A stretch of DNA of 64,000 bases from Cohnella sp. SGD-V74 (GTDB lineage Bacteria; Bacillota; Bacilli; Paenibacillales; Paenibacillaceae), in contig NZ_PVYW01000006.1 in the NCBI RefSeq assembly GCF_003001675.1, positions 1-64,000 on the forward strand. Reading direction: 5' to 3'. Numbering within the stretch: position 1 is the stretch's first letter; each line of letters starts with the position of its first letter. Positions 8,501 to 16,434 of this stretch are shown piece after piece. Position numbers and translations under genes: made by a program. The notes beneath the pieces are model-generated. The model had not been told where the DNA came from and did not search any database. It was given only the letters and a program-made list of their open reading frames with translations.

Positions 8501-11500
8501 CCGCATAAGGAGTAACGGTCAAACCCGATGTCGCATAGGGAACGCTGACCGTATAGCCGACCGTCCCTTCCGCGAATGCCGGACTAAGCGTCCCCGCCGA
8601 CAGCGTTATTCCGCTTAGCCCGGCTCCGGAAGGATCGGAGCGGACAACGTTGAGCGTGTATTCCCGACCGGCATCGCCGTTAGCTCCCGTCACGGTTATC
8701 GCAATCGGATTGCTGCCGGCCGACAGATTGGAGCCTCCGCTTACGGCAACGACCGCTAACGGATCGATTGCCGTTCCCGATACGGTTACGCCTTCCACGT
8801 CGGACGCGACCGCAACCGTAGCGGAACGCGTTAGATTGTCCGGCACAGGCGCGCTGACGGCGCCGCCCGTATTGCCCGTAACGGTTAAGTCCGTCAGCCA
8901 TAGCGGCAGCGGAGCGCCCCTAAGATAAGGCGTCGTTGCGGGCGCTATGTTCCACGTACCGCTGAAATCCCAGCCGCTGAAGCTTCCGCTGGACTTCATC
9001 TGGGCGGTCGTATACCCTGTTAATCCGGTAGCCGACCCCGAACCCGCGCCCGCGCTCTGCCCGGTCGTCGCCGTGCTCCAGTACCCTCTCGTGAAGGTCG
9101 AGCTTGTCCTGGTGCCGACCAGCCCTCCGGCCGCGCTGCCTCCTTGCACTTGACCCGTTGCATACACATTGGTGTAGCTTCCCTGACTGCTTCTTCCGAT
9201 CAGGCCTCCGGCCGAGGCCTGATTCGCCTTGGCGTTCCCGGTCGCGAAGCTGTTCGAGATCATTCCGCCGATATCTTCTCCGATCAAGCCGCCGACCTTG
9301 TTCGCGCCTTGCGCATTCCCTTCCGCGTAACTCGTTTCGATGACGGCATAGCCTTGTCCGACCAATCCGCCCACGGCATCTCCGCTGCCGACGACCGTTG
9401 CCGTGGAACTGCTGGCCCTGATCGTGCCGCTATGCAGGCTGCCGACAAGACCTCCCACATTGCTTCTCCCTTGGACCGATCCCGAAGTCCGCACCTTCGA
9501 TATCAAGTTGGAATTATGCAGACCGGCGAGTATACCGACACTGTCTCTGCCCACTACGGAAGCCCCAACGATGTCCAGATTGGACACGCTGCCGATATAG
9601 ATGTATTGGAACAAGCCGACCACGTCCTCATACGGCCGATCGATCGTTAGGCCCTTGATGACGTGCCCGTTGCCGTCCAGCTTCCCTTCCAAATAAATCG
9701 GCTCCCAGCCCGCTCCGCCGTTGGCGGACGCATAGGCGGAAAGGTCGATATCCGCGACCAGGCGGTACACTTTCTGATAATCGTTGCGAATATCGTTGAA
9801 CTGATCGGCATTCTCGATGAGATAAGGCGAAGCATCCGTTCCGCTTCCGCCTGCGAAGCGACTTCGATTAATCGTTATCGAATACGTCCGGATCGTCCCG
9901 TCGGATGCGGTCACCGTCACCGTGACGGCGTTGTCCCCCAATTGCAGGGAGCCTCCCCCGGCTATCGTATAAGTCGCATCGGGATGATTCGGAGTTGCCG
10001 TTATCGTCGCATCGGTCGTCGAATTCGAAACGTCAGCCGTGTAAGAGAGCGTCCCCGCGCTGAATCCGGGAATCGAGACTCCATCGATCCGCAAGTCCGC
10101 CAGACTGGCGTCGGAGGACAGATTGTTCGAAGTCAGCTTATGGACACGAATCGCATAAATTTGCGGGCTTCTTACCCCATTGGGATCATGGAGCGATATC
10201 GTCGCCGCGTTGGCGCCGACTGCCAGCCCGTCCATTCCGGACACCTGTACGACCGCATCTGCATTCGCGACGGACGGGACAGCCGTCAACGAGGATACGT
10301 CGCCCGTTACGCTCAGATCGTATTGACGAACGAGGGAATGCCATGAAGGCGACACGTTCCCCGCCGTACCCGTATCGGGCGTTACAGACAGACCGGTCAG
10401 CCACAAGGGAGCGTTCCCTCGCAAATAGGGGTAGCTCTTCCCCTCGGCAATCGCCCACTTGCCGGCAAAATCCAAGCCTCCAAAGCTGGCGGCCTTGAAC
10501 AGGTCGACTCCCGAAATTCCGGTTATGTTCTCTGAGCTATAACCGAGAGCCGACCAATAGGCGTCGGAATTCCAGTACAACCGATTGAAGGTCCAGTTGT
10601 ATGTGTATCCGGCGAATCCGCCCACGCTATAGTTGCCCGCTACGGCGCCTGCGGAGTAGCTGTCGCTGAACTCCGATTCGTAGATATTGCCCACGAATCC
10701 GCCGATTGCCGAATTTCCGCTAACCGCGCCAAGAGCATAACTGTCTCGGATAATGCTTCCGTAATAAGCGCTTCCGATCAGCCCGCCCACTTCATCGCCC
10801 CCGGTGACCGTTCCCGAGGCATAGCTTCGTTCCAACGTTCCCATCAGTATAAATCCGACAAGCCCGCCGACGTAACGCTCTCCTTCGACATCGCCTTCCG
10901 CGTAACTGTTCATGACGATGAAATCGTTCGTCGAATTCGCGATGGATCCAATTAACCCTCCTACATGACTTCCGCTTCCTTTAACGGTAACGGCCGCACC
11001 GGACCTCTGCACCTGGGGGTGATTGCTTTCGCCGATCATCCCTCCAACATAGGATTGACCCTCCACCGCACCGGAGACATGCACGTTATCCACCGTACCC
11101 GGATACATAAAGCCGGACAGAATGCCCACCTGGCTTCCTCCGACGACATCGGCTTGAACGATGTTCAGATCGTTGATTTGACCGCTGACGGATGCGAATA
11201 ATCCAACCTTGCCTTCACTTCCGCGGCGAATGGACAAGCCGGTAATTCGGTGGCCGTCCCCGTTCAGTTGCCCGGCGAATACGCCCCCGATCGGCTTCCA
11301 GCCTTTTCCCCCTTCCGCCGAAGCATAGGAAGAGAGATCGATATTCTGAATGAGCTTGTAGGAGGCGGTAAGATTGTTGCGAATCTCATTGAATTGATCG
11401 GCATTCTCGATCAAATACGGATTGCCCGCCGAGCCGTCGCCGCCCGCGAAGGCCGAAGCCGCCTGTGCCGGATGAAGAGGAACGGACGACCATAGCACAA

Positions 11501-11555
11501 TTCCGATCAACTGAAGGAGCAAAACGCGGGATATTCCCCGTATTGAAAACCTCAT
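5538..11555 (-). CDS. Giant SLH-anchored surface protein with GLUG, cadherin-like and DUF5018-type repeats
   Basis: 2005 residues. Signal peptide (MRFSIRGISR then hydrophobic run, cleavage near AQAAS). Two blocks of GLUG-type repeats (about residues 60-370 and 590-890; recurring VGGLVG/IGGFVG and YA-G-V-G patterns) alternate with cadherin-like beta-sandwich modules (LSALTTTGGTLSP type). Residues about 1285-1660 are four near-identical 93-94-aa modules, DLTSFGFAGLTPPVAGVI, resembling DUF5018. A Gly/Ser/Asp linker and a ZU5-like segment precede three SLH domains (about 1815-2005), which bind secondary cell-wall polymer. Start: ATG 11555 with AGG-type site GGAGG 10 bases away, not the upstream in-frame ATG. 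Likely an adhesin or S-layer-associated protein; ligand unknown. It is monocistronic. Confidence 0.9.
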   Translation of the reverse strand: MRFSIRGISRVLLLQLIGIVLWSSVPLHPAQAASAFAGGDGSAGNPYLIENADQFNEIRNNLTASYKLIQNIDLSSYASAEGGKGWKPIGGVFAGQLNGDGHRITGLSIRRGSEGKVGLFASVSGQINDLNIVQADVVGGSQVGILSGFMYPGTVDNVHVSGAVEGQSYVGGMIGESNHPQVQRSGAAVTVKGSGSHVGGLIGSIANSTNDFIVMNSYAEGDVEGERYVGGLVGFILMGTLERSYASGTVTGGDEVGGLIGSAYYGSIIRDSYALGAVSGNSAIGGFVGNIYESEFSDSYSAGAVAGNYSVGGFAGYTYNWTFNRLYWNSDAYWSALGYSSENITGISGVDLFKAASFGGLDFAGKWAIAEGKSYPYLRGNAPLWLTGLSVTPDTGTAGNVSPSWHSLVRQYDLSVTGDVSSLTAVPSVANADAVVQVSGMDGLAVGANAATISLHDPNGVRSPQIYAIRVHKLTSNNLSSDASLADLRIDGVSIPGFSAGTLSYTADVSNSTTDATITATPNHPDATYTIAGGGSLQLGDNAVTVTVTASDGTIRTYSITINRSRFAGGSGTDASPYLIENADQFNDIRNDYQKVYRLVADIDLSAYASANGGAGWEPIYLEGKLDGNGHVIKGLTIDRPYEDVVGLFQYIYIGSVSNLDIVGASVVGRDSVGILAGLHNSNLISKVRTSGSVQGRSNVGGLVGSLHSGTIRASSSTATVVGSGDAVGGLVGQGYAVIETSYAEGNAQGANKVGGLIGEDIGGMISNSFATGNAKANQASAGGLIGRSSQGSYTNVYATGQVQGGSAAGGLVGTRTSSTFTRGYWSTATTGQSAGAGSGSATGLTGYTTAQMKSSGSFSGWDFSGTWNIAPATTPYLRGAPLPLWLTDLTVTGNTGGAVSAPVPDNLTRSATVAVASDVEGVTVSGTAIDPLAVVAVSGGSNLSAGSNPIAITVTGANGDAGREYTLNVVRSDPSGAGLSGITLSAGTLSPAFAEGTVGYTVSVPYATSGLTVTPYAANAGSTVTVNGTGVSSGQASGNIGLTAGAGTVITIEVTSQDGSNTRSYTLTVNRAAGSSNANLSALTTTGGTLSPTFNAAVTSYTAAGVANTTTAVTVRSTAADSTASLTVRVNGGTAVAVTSGQNSSALALNVGVNTIEITVTAQDGTEKKYSISVTRAASTVTTLSGLTLSSGALSPSFLSSRIAYTSTAASSYSSVTVRPTATHSGATITVAVNGGDPVSVSSGTDSPALNLNTGANTIQIVVLAQDGSTTRTYTITVTRSASSASDLTAFSFDELTPPVAGVISGTNISLTVPYGTNVAELVATFTNSAASTVTVGGATQTSGVTSNDFTSAVLYRVTAEDDSANKVYTVTVSVAANTSKDLTSFGFAGLTPPVAGVISGTNISLTVPYGTNVAELVATFGSTGASVAVGTDVQVSRTTPNDYTSPVVYTVTAQDGSTKDYTVTVSVAANTSKDLTSFGFAGLTPPVAGVISGTNISLTVPYGTNVSALVATFGSTGASVAVGTDVQVSGTTSNDYTSPVVYTVTAQDGSTKDYTVRVTVAANTSKDLTSFGFAGLTPPVAGVISGTNISLTVPYGTNVRSLAATFGSSAGSSVKVGTIAQVSGTTSNDFTSPVVYTVTAQDGSTKDYTVTVTVAANPSSGGNGGSNNGGSSSGGDDGGQADNTPIADDEIAIKAGQSGTFSRAEEISLVIPSGSTVRDMLLQVKKITDVSGLQANGEQLIGPVYELIKKSSNNFTKKLLLRLNFDPSLLSSNQRPSVFYYDENSKAWVELGGVVEGSSLAVEIDRFAKYAVMPVRKDSTNETTSPRFNDIEGHWAASAIVQAATAGIASGYSDGTFRPNVAITRAEFAVMLVKALGIQGEGAELRFSDHPAIGNWAKDEIALAVKAGIISGYSNGTFRPNALITRAEMAVMLANAQHAKPESGASTTFADDAEIPAWSKGAIRTIAEQGIVQGRGGNRYAPMATASRAEAIVVLLKLARIVN
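6580..7700 (-). repeat. Four tandem 279-282-bp coding repeats inside the SLH protein
   Basis: The segment beginning TTCGC(C/A)GCCAC recurs at 6580, 6862, 7141 and 7420 (spacings 282, 279, 279). The DNA is nearly identical between copies, including synonymous positions, so the duplications are recent or kept alike by gene conversion. Confidence 0.9.
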
Positions 11556-11694
11556 TTCAATATAACCTCCATATGAACTTGGTAGTAGATACAATAAACA
11601 ACCCAAGTAAAATGGAGGTAAATCGCGGCAAAAAAACTATGGCTGACATTCGCGTACATCGATTCGTAACATTGAAGTTCTTCGCAAAGCGAGT

Positions 11695-11865
11695 TGTTCT
11701 AAAAAGTCGTATAATTCCTCCTCAATGGTGCTCAAACGAGGGGCATTGTTCTAACAAATCGAGTAACGTCACCCGATTGGCGGTCGAACGGAGGACATTG
11801 TTCTAAAAAGTCGTGTAACGTCTCCCCATAGTGCTCAAACGAGAGGCGTTGTTCTAAAAAATCGC
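11695..11865. repeat. Tandem repeat, period 52 bp, four copies (TGTTCTAA family, locus A)
   Basis: GTTCTAA starts at 11696, 11748, 11800 and 11851. The conserved part is GCTCAAACG followed by a GA-rich piece, then GTTGTTCTAA. The period is not a multiple of three and nothing here looks coding. It lies upstream of the SLH gene. The reverse complement of the same core occurs at 53261-53345. Confidence 0.85.
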
Positions 11866-11959
11866 ACATCGGCACTCCAGAGTGGGCTCTGGCGAAGGCT
11901 GTATGTCAATTGAGCAGTGGTAGAAAAAAAACGACAATACTCAAACGGAGGGCTTCCCG

Positions 11960-12235
11960 GCGGACGGATATCGCGCGCCAGCGCGAGAAACTCCTTTTCC
12001 AGCCAATCCCTTACCCCGCCAGTTCGGTCTCCTCGATCGCCGCGGCCTGCTCGAAGCGGCTCAGCAGGAAGAGTTCGTCGATAAACTTGTTCATATCCAG
12101 AACCTTCTCATAGATCGTCTCCAGGTGCTTGTTCTTACTGCCGGGTTCGATCTCTATGCCCAGCATCATCGCCCGAATTCCGCCCTGCACGACCGTCAGC
12201 GGCGCACGGATATCGTGCGAGATGTAATCCCACAC
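11960..12235 (-). pseudogene. Remnant of a sensor histidine kinase (HisKA region only, frameshifted)
   Basis: The minus strand encodes MWDYISHDIRAPLTVVQGG, an H-box with the phospho-accepting His, then the second HisKA helix ending ...ELFLLSRFEQAA and a stop at 12011-12013. One base over, the frame continues as VRDWLEKEFLALARDIR, which is what follows in intact kinases of this kind, so a frameshift near 12011 is likely. The upstream sensor and transmembrane part and the downstream ATPase domain are both absent. The remnant stops where a solitary repeat-like CTCAAACGGAGGGC (about 11941) begins. Confidence 0.7.
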
Positions 12236-12378
12236 ATAAATTATCGTTGTTAAAGAAATAAATCAGGGTTATATTATTACGTATCGAAAATAAAATCGAT
12301 CATACAATTACATTTAGAAAGGTAATTAGCATCCGAAAGACAACATTCGAGGATAGACAGGAAAGGTTGTGCATCAAC

Positions 12379-12828
12379 ATGCCAGTAGACGATATCGACC
12401 GGCAGATCATCAAGGCGCTGAACGCCAACGGGCGAATCTCCTACACCGAGCTGGCCAAGGAAATCGGGCTGTCCCGCGTAGCGATTCAGGCCCGGGTCAA
12501 CGCACTGATGGAGGAGGGAGTCATCGAGAGGTTTACGGCCGTCATCAATCCCGAGAAGATCGGCATTCACGTATCGGCCTTCTTTAACGTGGAGGTCGAG
12601 CCGCGGAGCTTGCAGGGCGTGGCGGACGCTTTGGCCGAAGAACCCGTCGTCACGAGCCTGTACCATATGACCGGCCCGAGCAAGCTGCATATGCACGCGT
12701 TATTCACGAACAATACGGAGATGGAACAATTTCTGAACGAGAAACTGTATAAGCTGCCTGGCGTCGTCAGCGTCGATTGCCAGGTGTTGATTACCCGGTA
12801 CAAGAGTCGCATGGGAATGAGGTTGTAG
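12379..12828 (+). CDS. Lrp/AsnC-family regulator of the chromate transporter pair (YwrC/ChrS-like)
   Basis: 149 residues. N-terminal HTH ([19 protein letters not shown], then [20 protein letters not shown]) and a C-terminal RAM/ligand-binding domain ending in [17 protein letters not shown]. It is followed after three bases by two chromate transporter genes. The same order (Lrp regulator, chr, chr) is known in Bacillus subtilis as ywrC-ywrB-ywrA, where the regulator represses the operon in the absence of chromate. ATG 12379 with AGGAAAGG upstream was chosen over TTG 12367. Role as local chromate-responsive repressor is inferred from context. Confidence 0.88.
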   Translation: MPVDDIDRQIIKALNANGRISYTELAKEIGLSRVAIQARVNALMEEGVIERFTAVINPEKIGIHVSAFFNVEVEPRSLQGVADALAEEPVVTSLYHMTGPSKLHMHALFTNNTEMEQFLNEKLYKLPGVVSVDCQVLITRYKSRMGMRL

Positions 12829-12831
12829 ACG

Positions 12832-13422
12832 ATGGAGGGACATTCCGCGAAAAAATACGTCCAGCTCGCATGGGCGATGAGCAAGACGGGTGTTCTCGGC
12901 TACGGGGGCGGTCCGTCCGTTATTCCGCTTATCCGGCATGAGGCCGTCTCCGCCTACCGGTGGATGGACGACGACGAGTTCGGGGAGACGCTGGCGATCG
13001 CCAACGCGCTGCCGGGACCGATCGCCACCAAGATGGCCGCTTATCTCGGCTACCGCGAGAAGGGCGTACTCGGCGCCATCGTCGCGATTCTCGCCCACAT
13101 TCTGCCTTCCTGCGTCGCGATGATCGCCCTGCTTTCTTTCGTGAATTTTCTGAGCCACTCTCCCGTCGTTCAAGGCATGATCGCCGCGGTCATGCCCGTG
13201 ATCGCGGTCATGCTCGGCGTCATGGCCTACGAATTCGCCAAGAAAGCCTATCAGGGACTCGGCAGATGGATGGTCGTCGTCTTCTGCGCGATCTCGTTCC
13301 TGCTGCTGCAAGTCGTGCCGATCCATCCCGCCATCGTCATCGTTCTGTTTCTGGCCTACGGAGCCGTTCATTACCGACTGCTCGGCAAACTCAAGAATAA
13401 GGCCGGAGGAGAAGCTTCATGA
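12832..13422 (+). CDS. Half-size chromate transporter, first subunit (YwrB-like)
   Basis: 196 residues, one CHR domain with about six hydrophobic segments. Seen: GYGGGPSVIPLI near residue 22, then NALPGPIATKMAAYLGY, both signature stretches of the chromate ion transporter (ChrA) family. Full-length ChrA has two such domains in one chain; here they are split into two genes with a 4-base ATGA overlap, as in short-chain transporters that must work as heterodimers. Predicted job: chromate efflux at the plasma membrane, although sulfate or another oxyanion cannot be ruled out. Confidence 0.9.
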   Translation: MEGHSAKKYVQLAWAMSKTGVLGYGGGPSVIPLIRHEAVSAYRWMDDDEFGETLAIANALPGPIATKMAAYLGYREKGVLGAIVAILAHILPSCVAMIALLSFVNFLSHSPVVQGMIAAVMPVIAVMLGVMAYEFAKKAYQGLGRWMVVVFCAISFLLLQVVPIHPAIVIVLFLAYGAVHYRLLGKLKNKAGGEAS

Positions 13423-13964
13423 ACCTGCAAAACTTGATCGACCTGTTCGCCGGCTTTTTCCTGTCCAACCTGCTCGGCTACGGAGGCGGCCCGGCTTCGA
13501 TTCCGCTGATGTACCAAGAGATCGTGACGCATTACCGGTGGACGAACGATACCAAATTCTCCAACCTGCTCGCGCTCGGCAACACGCTGCCGGGTCCGAT
13601 CGCCACCAAGATCGCCGCCTTCGTCGGCTTCGACGTCGCGGGAATCGGAGGAGCGCTTGTCGCTCTGGTCGCGACCGTCGTCCCTTCCGCCGTCCTGCTG
13701 ATCGTGCTGCTCCGGCTGATGGCGAAATATCGCCACTCCTCCGTCGTCAAGGGCATGACGCTGCTCGTGCAGCCCGTCATCGCCGTCATGATGATCCTGC
13801 TGACGTGGCAGATGGGCAGGACGTCGATCGAAGCTTTGGGCTGGTGGCAGGCGATTCCGATCGCAGCCATAGCGCTGTGGGCGATGGAGAAGCGCAAGAT
13901 CCATCCCGCTCTCGTCATCTTGTGCGCGTTCGTCTACGGCGGGCTGGTCGTCCCCCACATTTGA
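13419..13964 (+). CDS. Half-size chromate transporter, second subunit (YwrA-like)
   Basis: 181 residues. Starts in the ATGA overlap with the previous stop. Carries the same signatures in paralogous form: GYGGGPASIPLM and GNTLPGPIATKIAAFVGF, and six hydrophobic segments. The two halves are clear paralogues with probable opposite membrane topology, the known arrangement for B. subtilis-type short-chain CHR pairs. The gene ends only 19 bp from the convergent STAS gene. Confidence 0.9.
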   Translation: MNLQNLIDLFAGFFLSNLLGYGGGPASIPLMYQEIVTHYRWTNDTKFSNLLALGNTLPGPIATKIAAFVGFDVAGIGGALVALVATVVPSAVLLIVLLRLMAKYRHSSVVKGMTLLVQPVIAVMMILLTWQMGRTSIEALGWWQAIPIAAIALWAMEKRKIHPALVILCAFVYGGLVVPHI

Positions 13965-13983
13965 CTGCGGTTCCGCCTCCGGC

Positions 13984-14349
13984 TCAGGAATCGAGCAGCT
14001 TCAGCCGCTGCAGGATCGACGCCTCGCTCGGGTAGATCGGCATATGCTCGGACAGTCCCACGATGCGGAACAGCTTCTGGTAATGCGGCGTCGCTCCGTA
14101 AGCGAACGCCTGGCAGCCGCCCTGCCGCAAAGCGCGTACGATGCGGATAAGCACCGCGATGCCAATGCTGTTAATATAGGAGACCCGGGTCAGATTAAAC
14201 ACGACGAACCTCCGTCCGGATTCCGGCGTCCTCTCCCAATCCCGCAAGCCGTACAGCGCATCCTCGGATTGATGGGACAGATCGCCCTCCAGATCGTAAA
14301 TGACCGCCTCTCCTTCCGTCCTCATGTTCGCTTGAAAGGACCGACTCAT
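13984..14349 (-). CDS. STAS-domain anti-sigma-factor antagonist (RsbV/SpoIIAA-like)
   Basis: 121 residues, a single STAS domain: VIYDLEGDLSHQSEDAL, FVVFNLTRVSYINSIGIAVL. The Ser in YINSIG is at the position of the regulatory phospho-serine of RsbV (DST in RsbV). Family role: when dephosphorylated it binds the cognate kinase and frees that kinase's partner. ATG 14349 lies in an ATGA overlap with the stop of the kinase gene; the longer in-frame extension was rejected because it would bury most of that gene. Last gene of a five-gene translationally coupled operon. Confidence 0.88.
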   Translation of the reverse strand: MSRSFQANMRTEGEAVIYDLEGDLSHQSEDALYGLRDWERTPESGRRFVVFNLTRVSYINSIGIAVLIRIVRALRQGGCQAFAYGATPHYQKLFRIVGLSEHMPIYPSEASILQRLKLLDS

Positions 14350-14783
14350 GGCTCTACCCCCCGTTTGAAAAAAATCATCTCCAGGCATACGCCCCCGTCG
14401 ACGCTCGCGAACGCGAAGCGGTCCGCCAAACTGTCGATAATGCGCAGTCCCCACCCTCTCGGACGTTCCGCCTGCCATCTCTCCGCAAGCGTAAGCGAAT
14501 CCGGACGAACCTCCGGCACGGCGCTTCCCTGATCGAACACCCGAATCCGGTATTTCTCGGAATCGACCGTCAGCCGAACGGTGACCGGAAGACGGGAGAC
14601 GAGCCGGTTGCCGTGTTCGATCGCGTTAAGACAGGCTTCCGCGACCGCCGTCGCCATCTCTTCCGACCTCTCTTCTCCCGGGCAGTGGCCGGCGACGGCC
14701 GCAGCGACCTTGCGCATCACCCTCTTCTCGCAGCCGATCCGGCTCGGAATGCGCCACTCCAGCTCAACCCGCCCTTCGTTCAT
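14346..14783 (-). CDS. RsbW/SpoIIAB-like anti-sigma serine kinase (GHKL ATPase)
   Basis: 145 residues. N box EACLNAIEHGNR, G1-like box VFDQGSAVP and G2-like box RGWGLRIIDSLAD mark a GHKL ATPase of the RsbW type. The canonical DxGxG of G1 reads DQGSA, a mild deviation. Family role: binds a sigma factor or another output protein and phosphorylates the STAS antagonist. ATG 14783 with GAGGAAG upstream is chosen; it overlaps the end of the phosphatase gene by 20 bases. No sigma factor gene lies in the operon, so its output partner is unknown. Confidence 0.88.
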   Translation of the reverse strand: MNEGRVELEWRIPSRIGCEKRVMRKVAAAVAGHCPGEERSEEMATAVAEACLNAIEHGNRLVSRLPVTVRLTVDSEKYRIRVFDQGSAVPEVRPDSLTLAERWQAERPRGWGLRIIDSLADRFAFASVDGGVCLEMIFFKRGVEP

Positions 14784-16434
14784 CCCGCTTCCTCCCCTCA
14801 TCTTCCGCGCCGCATTCCGCAACGGCGTCTCCCCAGCGAATCAGCAGCAGCGTCCGATCGTCTTCCGCGTTTTCCCCGTCGTCGGCCTCTTCCATCCCCC
14901 GGAGCTCCGCCAACGCTTCTTCCAGCCTGCTCTCGGGACGAATCGACCGCAGCCGTCTCTCCCAGCCGTCGAATCCGAGCATTTCTCCCGAACTGCCGCC
15001 CTGTTCGATGATTCCGTCGGTATACAGCACGAAAATATCTCCGTCGTCTATCCGGTGGCGCACGACCTCATACCGCTCTTCGGGGGACATTCCCAGCGGA
15101 TACGAGGAGAACTGCCAGGCCATCGCCTGCCCCTGGCGAATCAAGTACGGATCGAGATGTCCGGCGCTGGCGTATTCCAGCTCGACGGACTCCCCGCCCA
15201 GATCGACGACCGCCACTCCGAGCGTGGCGTACTGCTTGCCCTGCGTCATCCGATAGACGTGCGCGTTCAGCCTGGACAGCATGTCGCCCGCCGTGCCTCC
15301 TCTTGCCGCCTCGGCGCGCAGCCCCGTCATCATCGCCGTCATCAGCAGCGCGGCCGGAAGCCCCTTGCCCGACACGTCTCCGATAGCGATGCAGTATCGC
15401 CGCCCGCCAAGCGGGATAAGATCGTAGAAATCTCCGCCTACCTCCTGGCACATCCGGCAGAAGACGGCGAGCTCCATCCCCTCGATCGCCGGAAATTGCT
15501 TGGGCAGCAGTCTGTTCTGCACCTTGTAGGCCATCTGAAGCTGCCGATTAACATCCGCGTACTCGGCTTCCATCCGGCGCTGCAGCGCATTCATCGCGTC
15601 CGTCACCTGTCCGATCTCGTCCGGAGCCAGCAGCGGCGCGGTGATCTTGTTCTCTACCGCCCCTCCTTCTGGACCGCCTTCGGCCAGCGCCCGCAGACGG
15701 TCCAGAAGCAGCCTCAGCTCCTTGCGGATGCCGAGAATATAGACGGTGAAGACGCCCGCCGCGAACAACGCGTACGTCAGTCCGAGCGGCAGCAGCTTCC
15801 CGGCCAGAACCGCTCCGGGCTCGGAGCGTCCGACCAGCTTCAGCAGAGGCGCGAACGAGAACACGAAGCATGCCGCCGTCGCCAGCGCAATGAACCGCAC
15901 GGCGGAGCGTCTGCCGCGGAAGCCGCGGAGCGATCGGATCTCCAGTGCTTCCGCGAACGGCCGCAGCAGCTTGCGCGTGACGGCAAGCAGCAGCGCCGCC
16001 AGCATGGAGGCCAGCCCGAACTCCCATATCGCGTTCTCTACCAGAACGTTTAACGCGTCGACGTCCGCCCCGCGCCTTCCCGCTTCCGCGGCATGATAGG
16101 CCGCGATCAGCAGCGTGGACCCGAGCAGCATGCCCGAGCACAGCTCGACGGGAAAGCGGGCCAATCTTTCGAACCGCGCCGCTTTATCGGCATCGGCCGT
16201 TACGCTCGCTTTCCGCAGGGCCGGTCCGATCCGCCACAACGCGGCGGCGGTCAAGGACGCCGCCAGCAGGAAGCAGCCGAGCAGGACGAACGGAACGTTG
16301 AACTCCAGCAGCTTGCGGAAGGATTGCCCGTAGATGACCCTGTTATTCGTAAAAATGAATACGGCCCCGCTCGACAGCACCGCAAAATAAACCAGCAGCA
16401 AACGCAGCCAAAATCGTGCCGAAACGTCGTTCAC
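14764..16434 (-). CDS. Membrane SpoIIE/RsbU-type PP2C phosphatase
   Basis: 556 residues. About six membrane segments in the first 260 residues, a HAMP-like linker (DEIGQVTDAMNALQRRMEAEY), then a SpoIIE-type phosphatase domain with intact metal motifs: VGGDFYDLIPL, AIGDVSGKGLPAALLM and FVLYTDGIIEQGG. Expected role: dephosphorylates the STAS protein in response to a signal received in the membrane part. GTG 16434 overlaps the previous stop (GTGA) and has GGGGGGAG upstream. It is the active paralogue of the next upstream gene. Confidence 0.9.
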   Translation of the reverse strand: MNDVSARFWLRLLLVYFAVLSSGAVFIFTNNRVIYGQSFRKLLEFNVPFVLLGCFLLAASLTAAALWRIGPALRKASVTADADKAARFERLARFPVELCSGMLLGSTLLIAAYHAAEAGRRGADVDALNVLVENAIWEFGLASMLAALLLAVTRKLLRPFAEALEIRSLRGFRGRRSAVRFIALATAACFVFSFAPLLKLVGRSEPGAVLAGKLLPLGLTYALFAAGVFTVYILGIRKELRLLLDRLRALAEGGPEGGAVENKITAPLLAPDEIGQVTDAMNALQRRMEAEYADVNRQLQMAYKVQNRLLPKQFPAIEGMELAVFCRMCQEVGGDFYDLIPLGGRRYCIAIGDVSGKGLPAALLMTAMMTGLRAEAARGGTAGDMLSRLNAHVYRMTQGKQYATLGVAVVDLGGESVELEYASAGHLDPYLIRQGQAMAWQFSSYPLGMSPEERYEVVRHRIDDGDIFVLYTDGIIEQGGSSGEMLGFDGWERRLRSIRPESRLEEALAELRGMEEADDGENAEDDRTLLLIRWGDAVAECGAEDEGRKRDERRAG

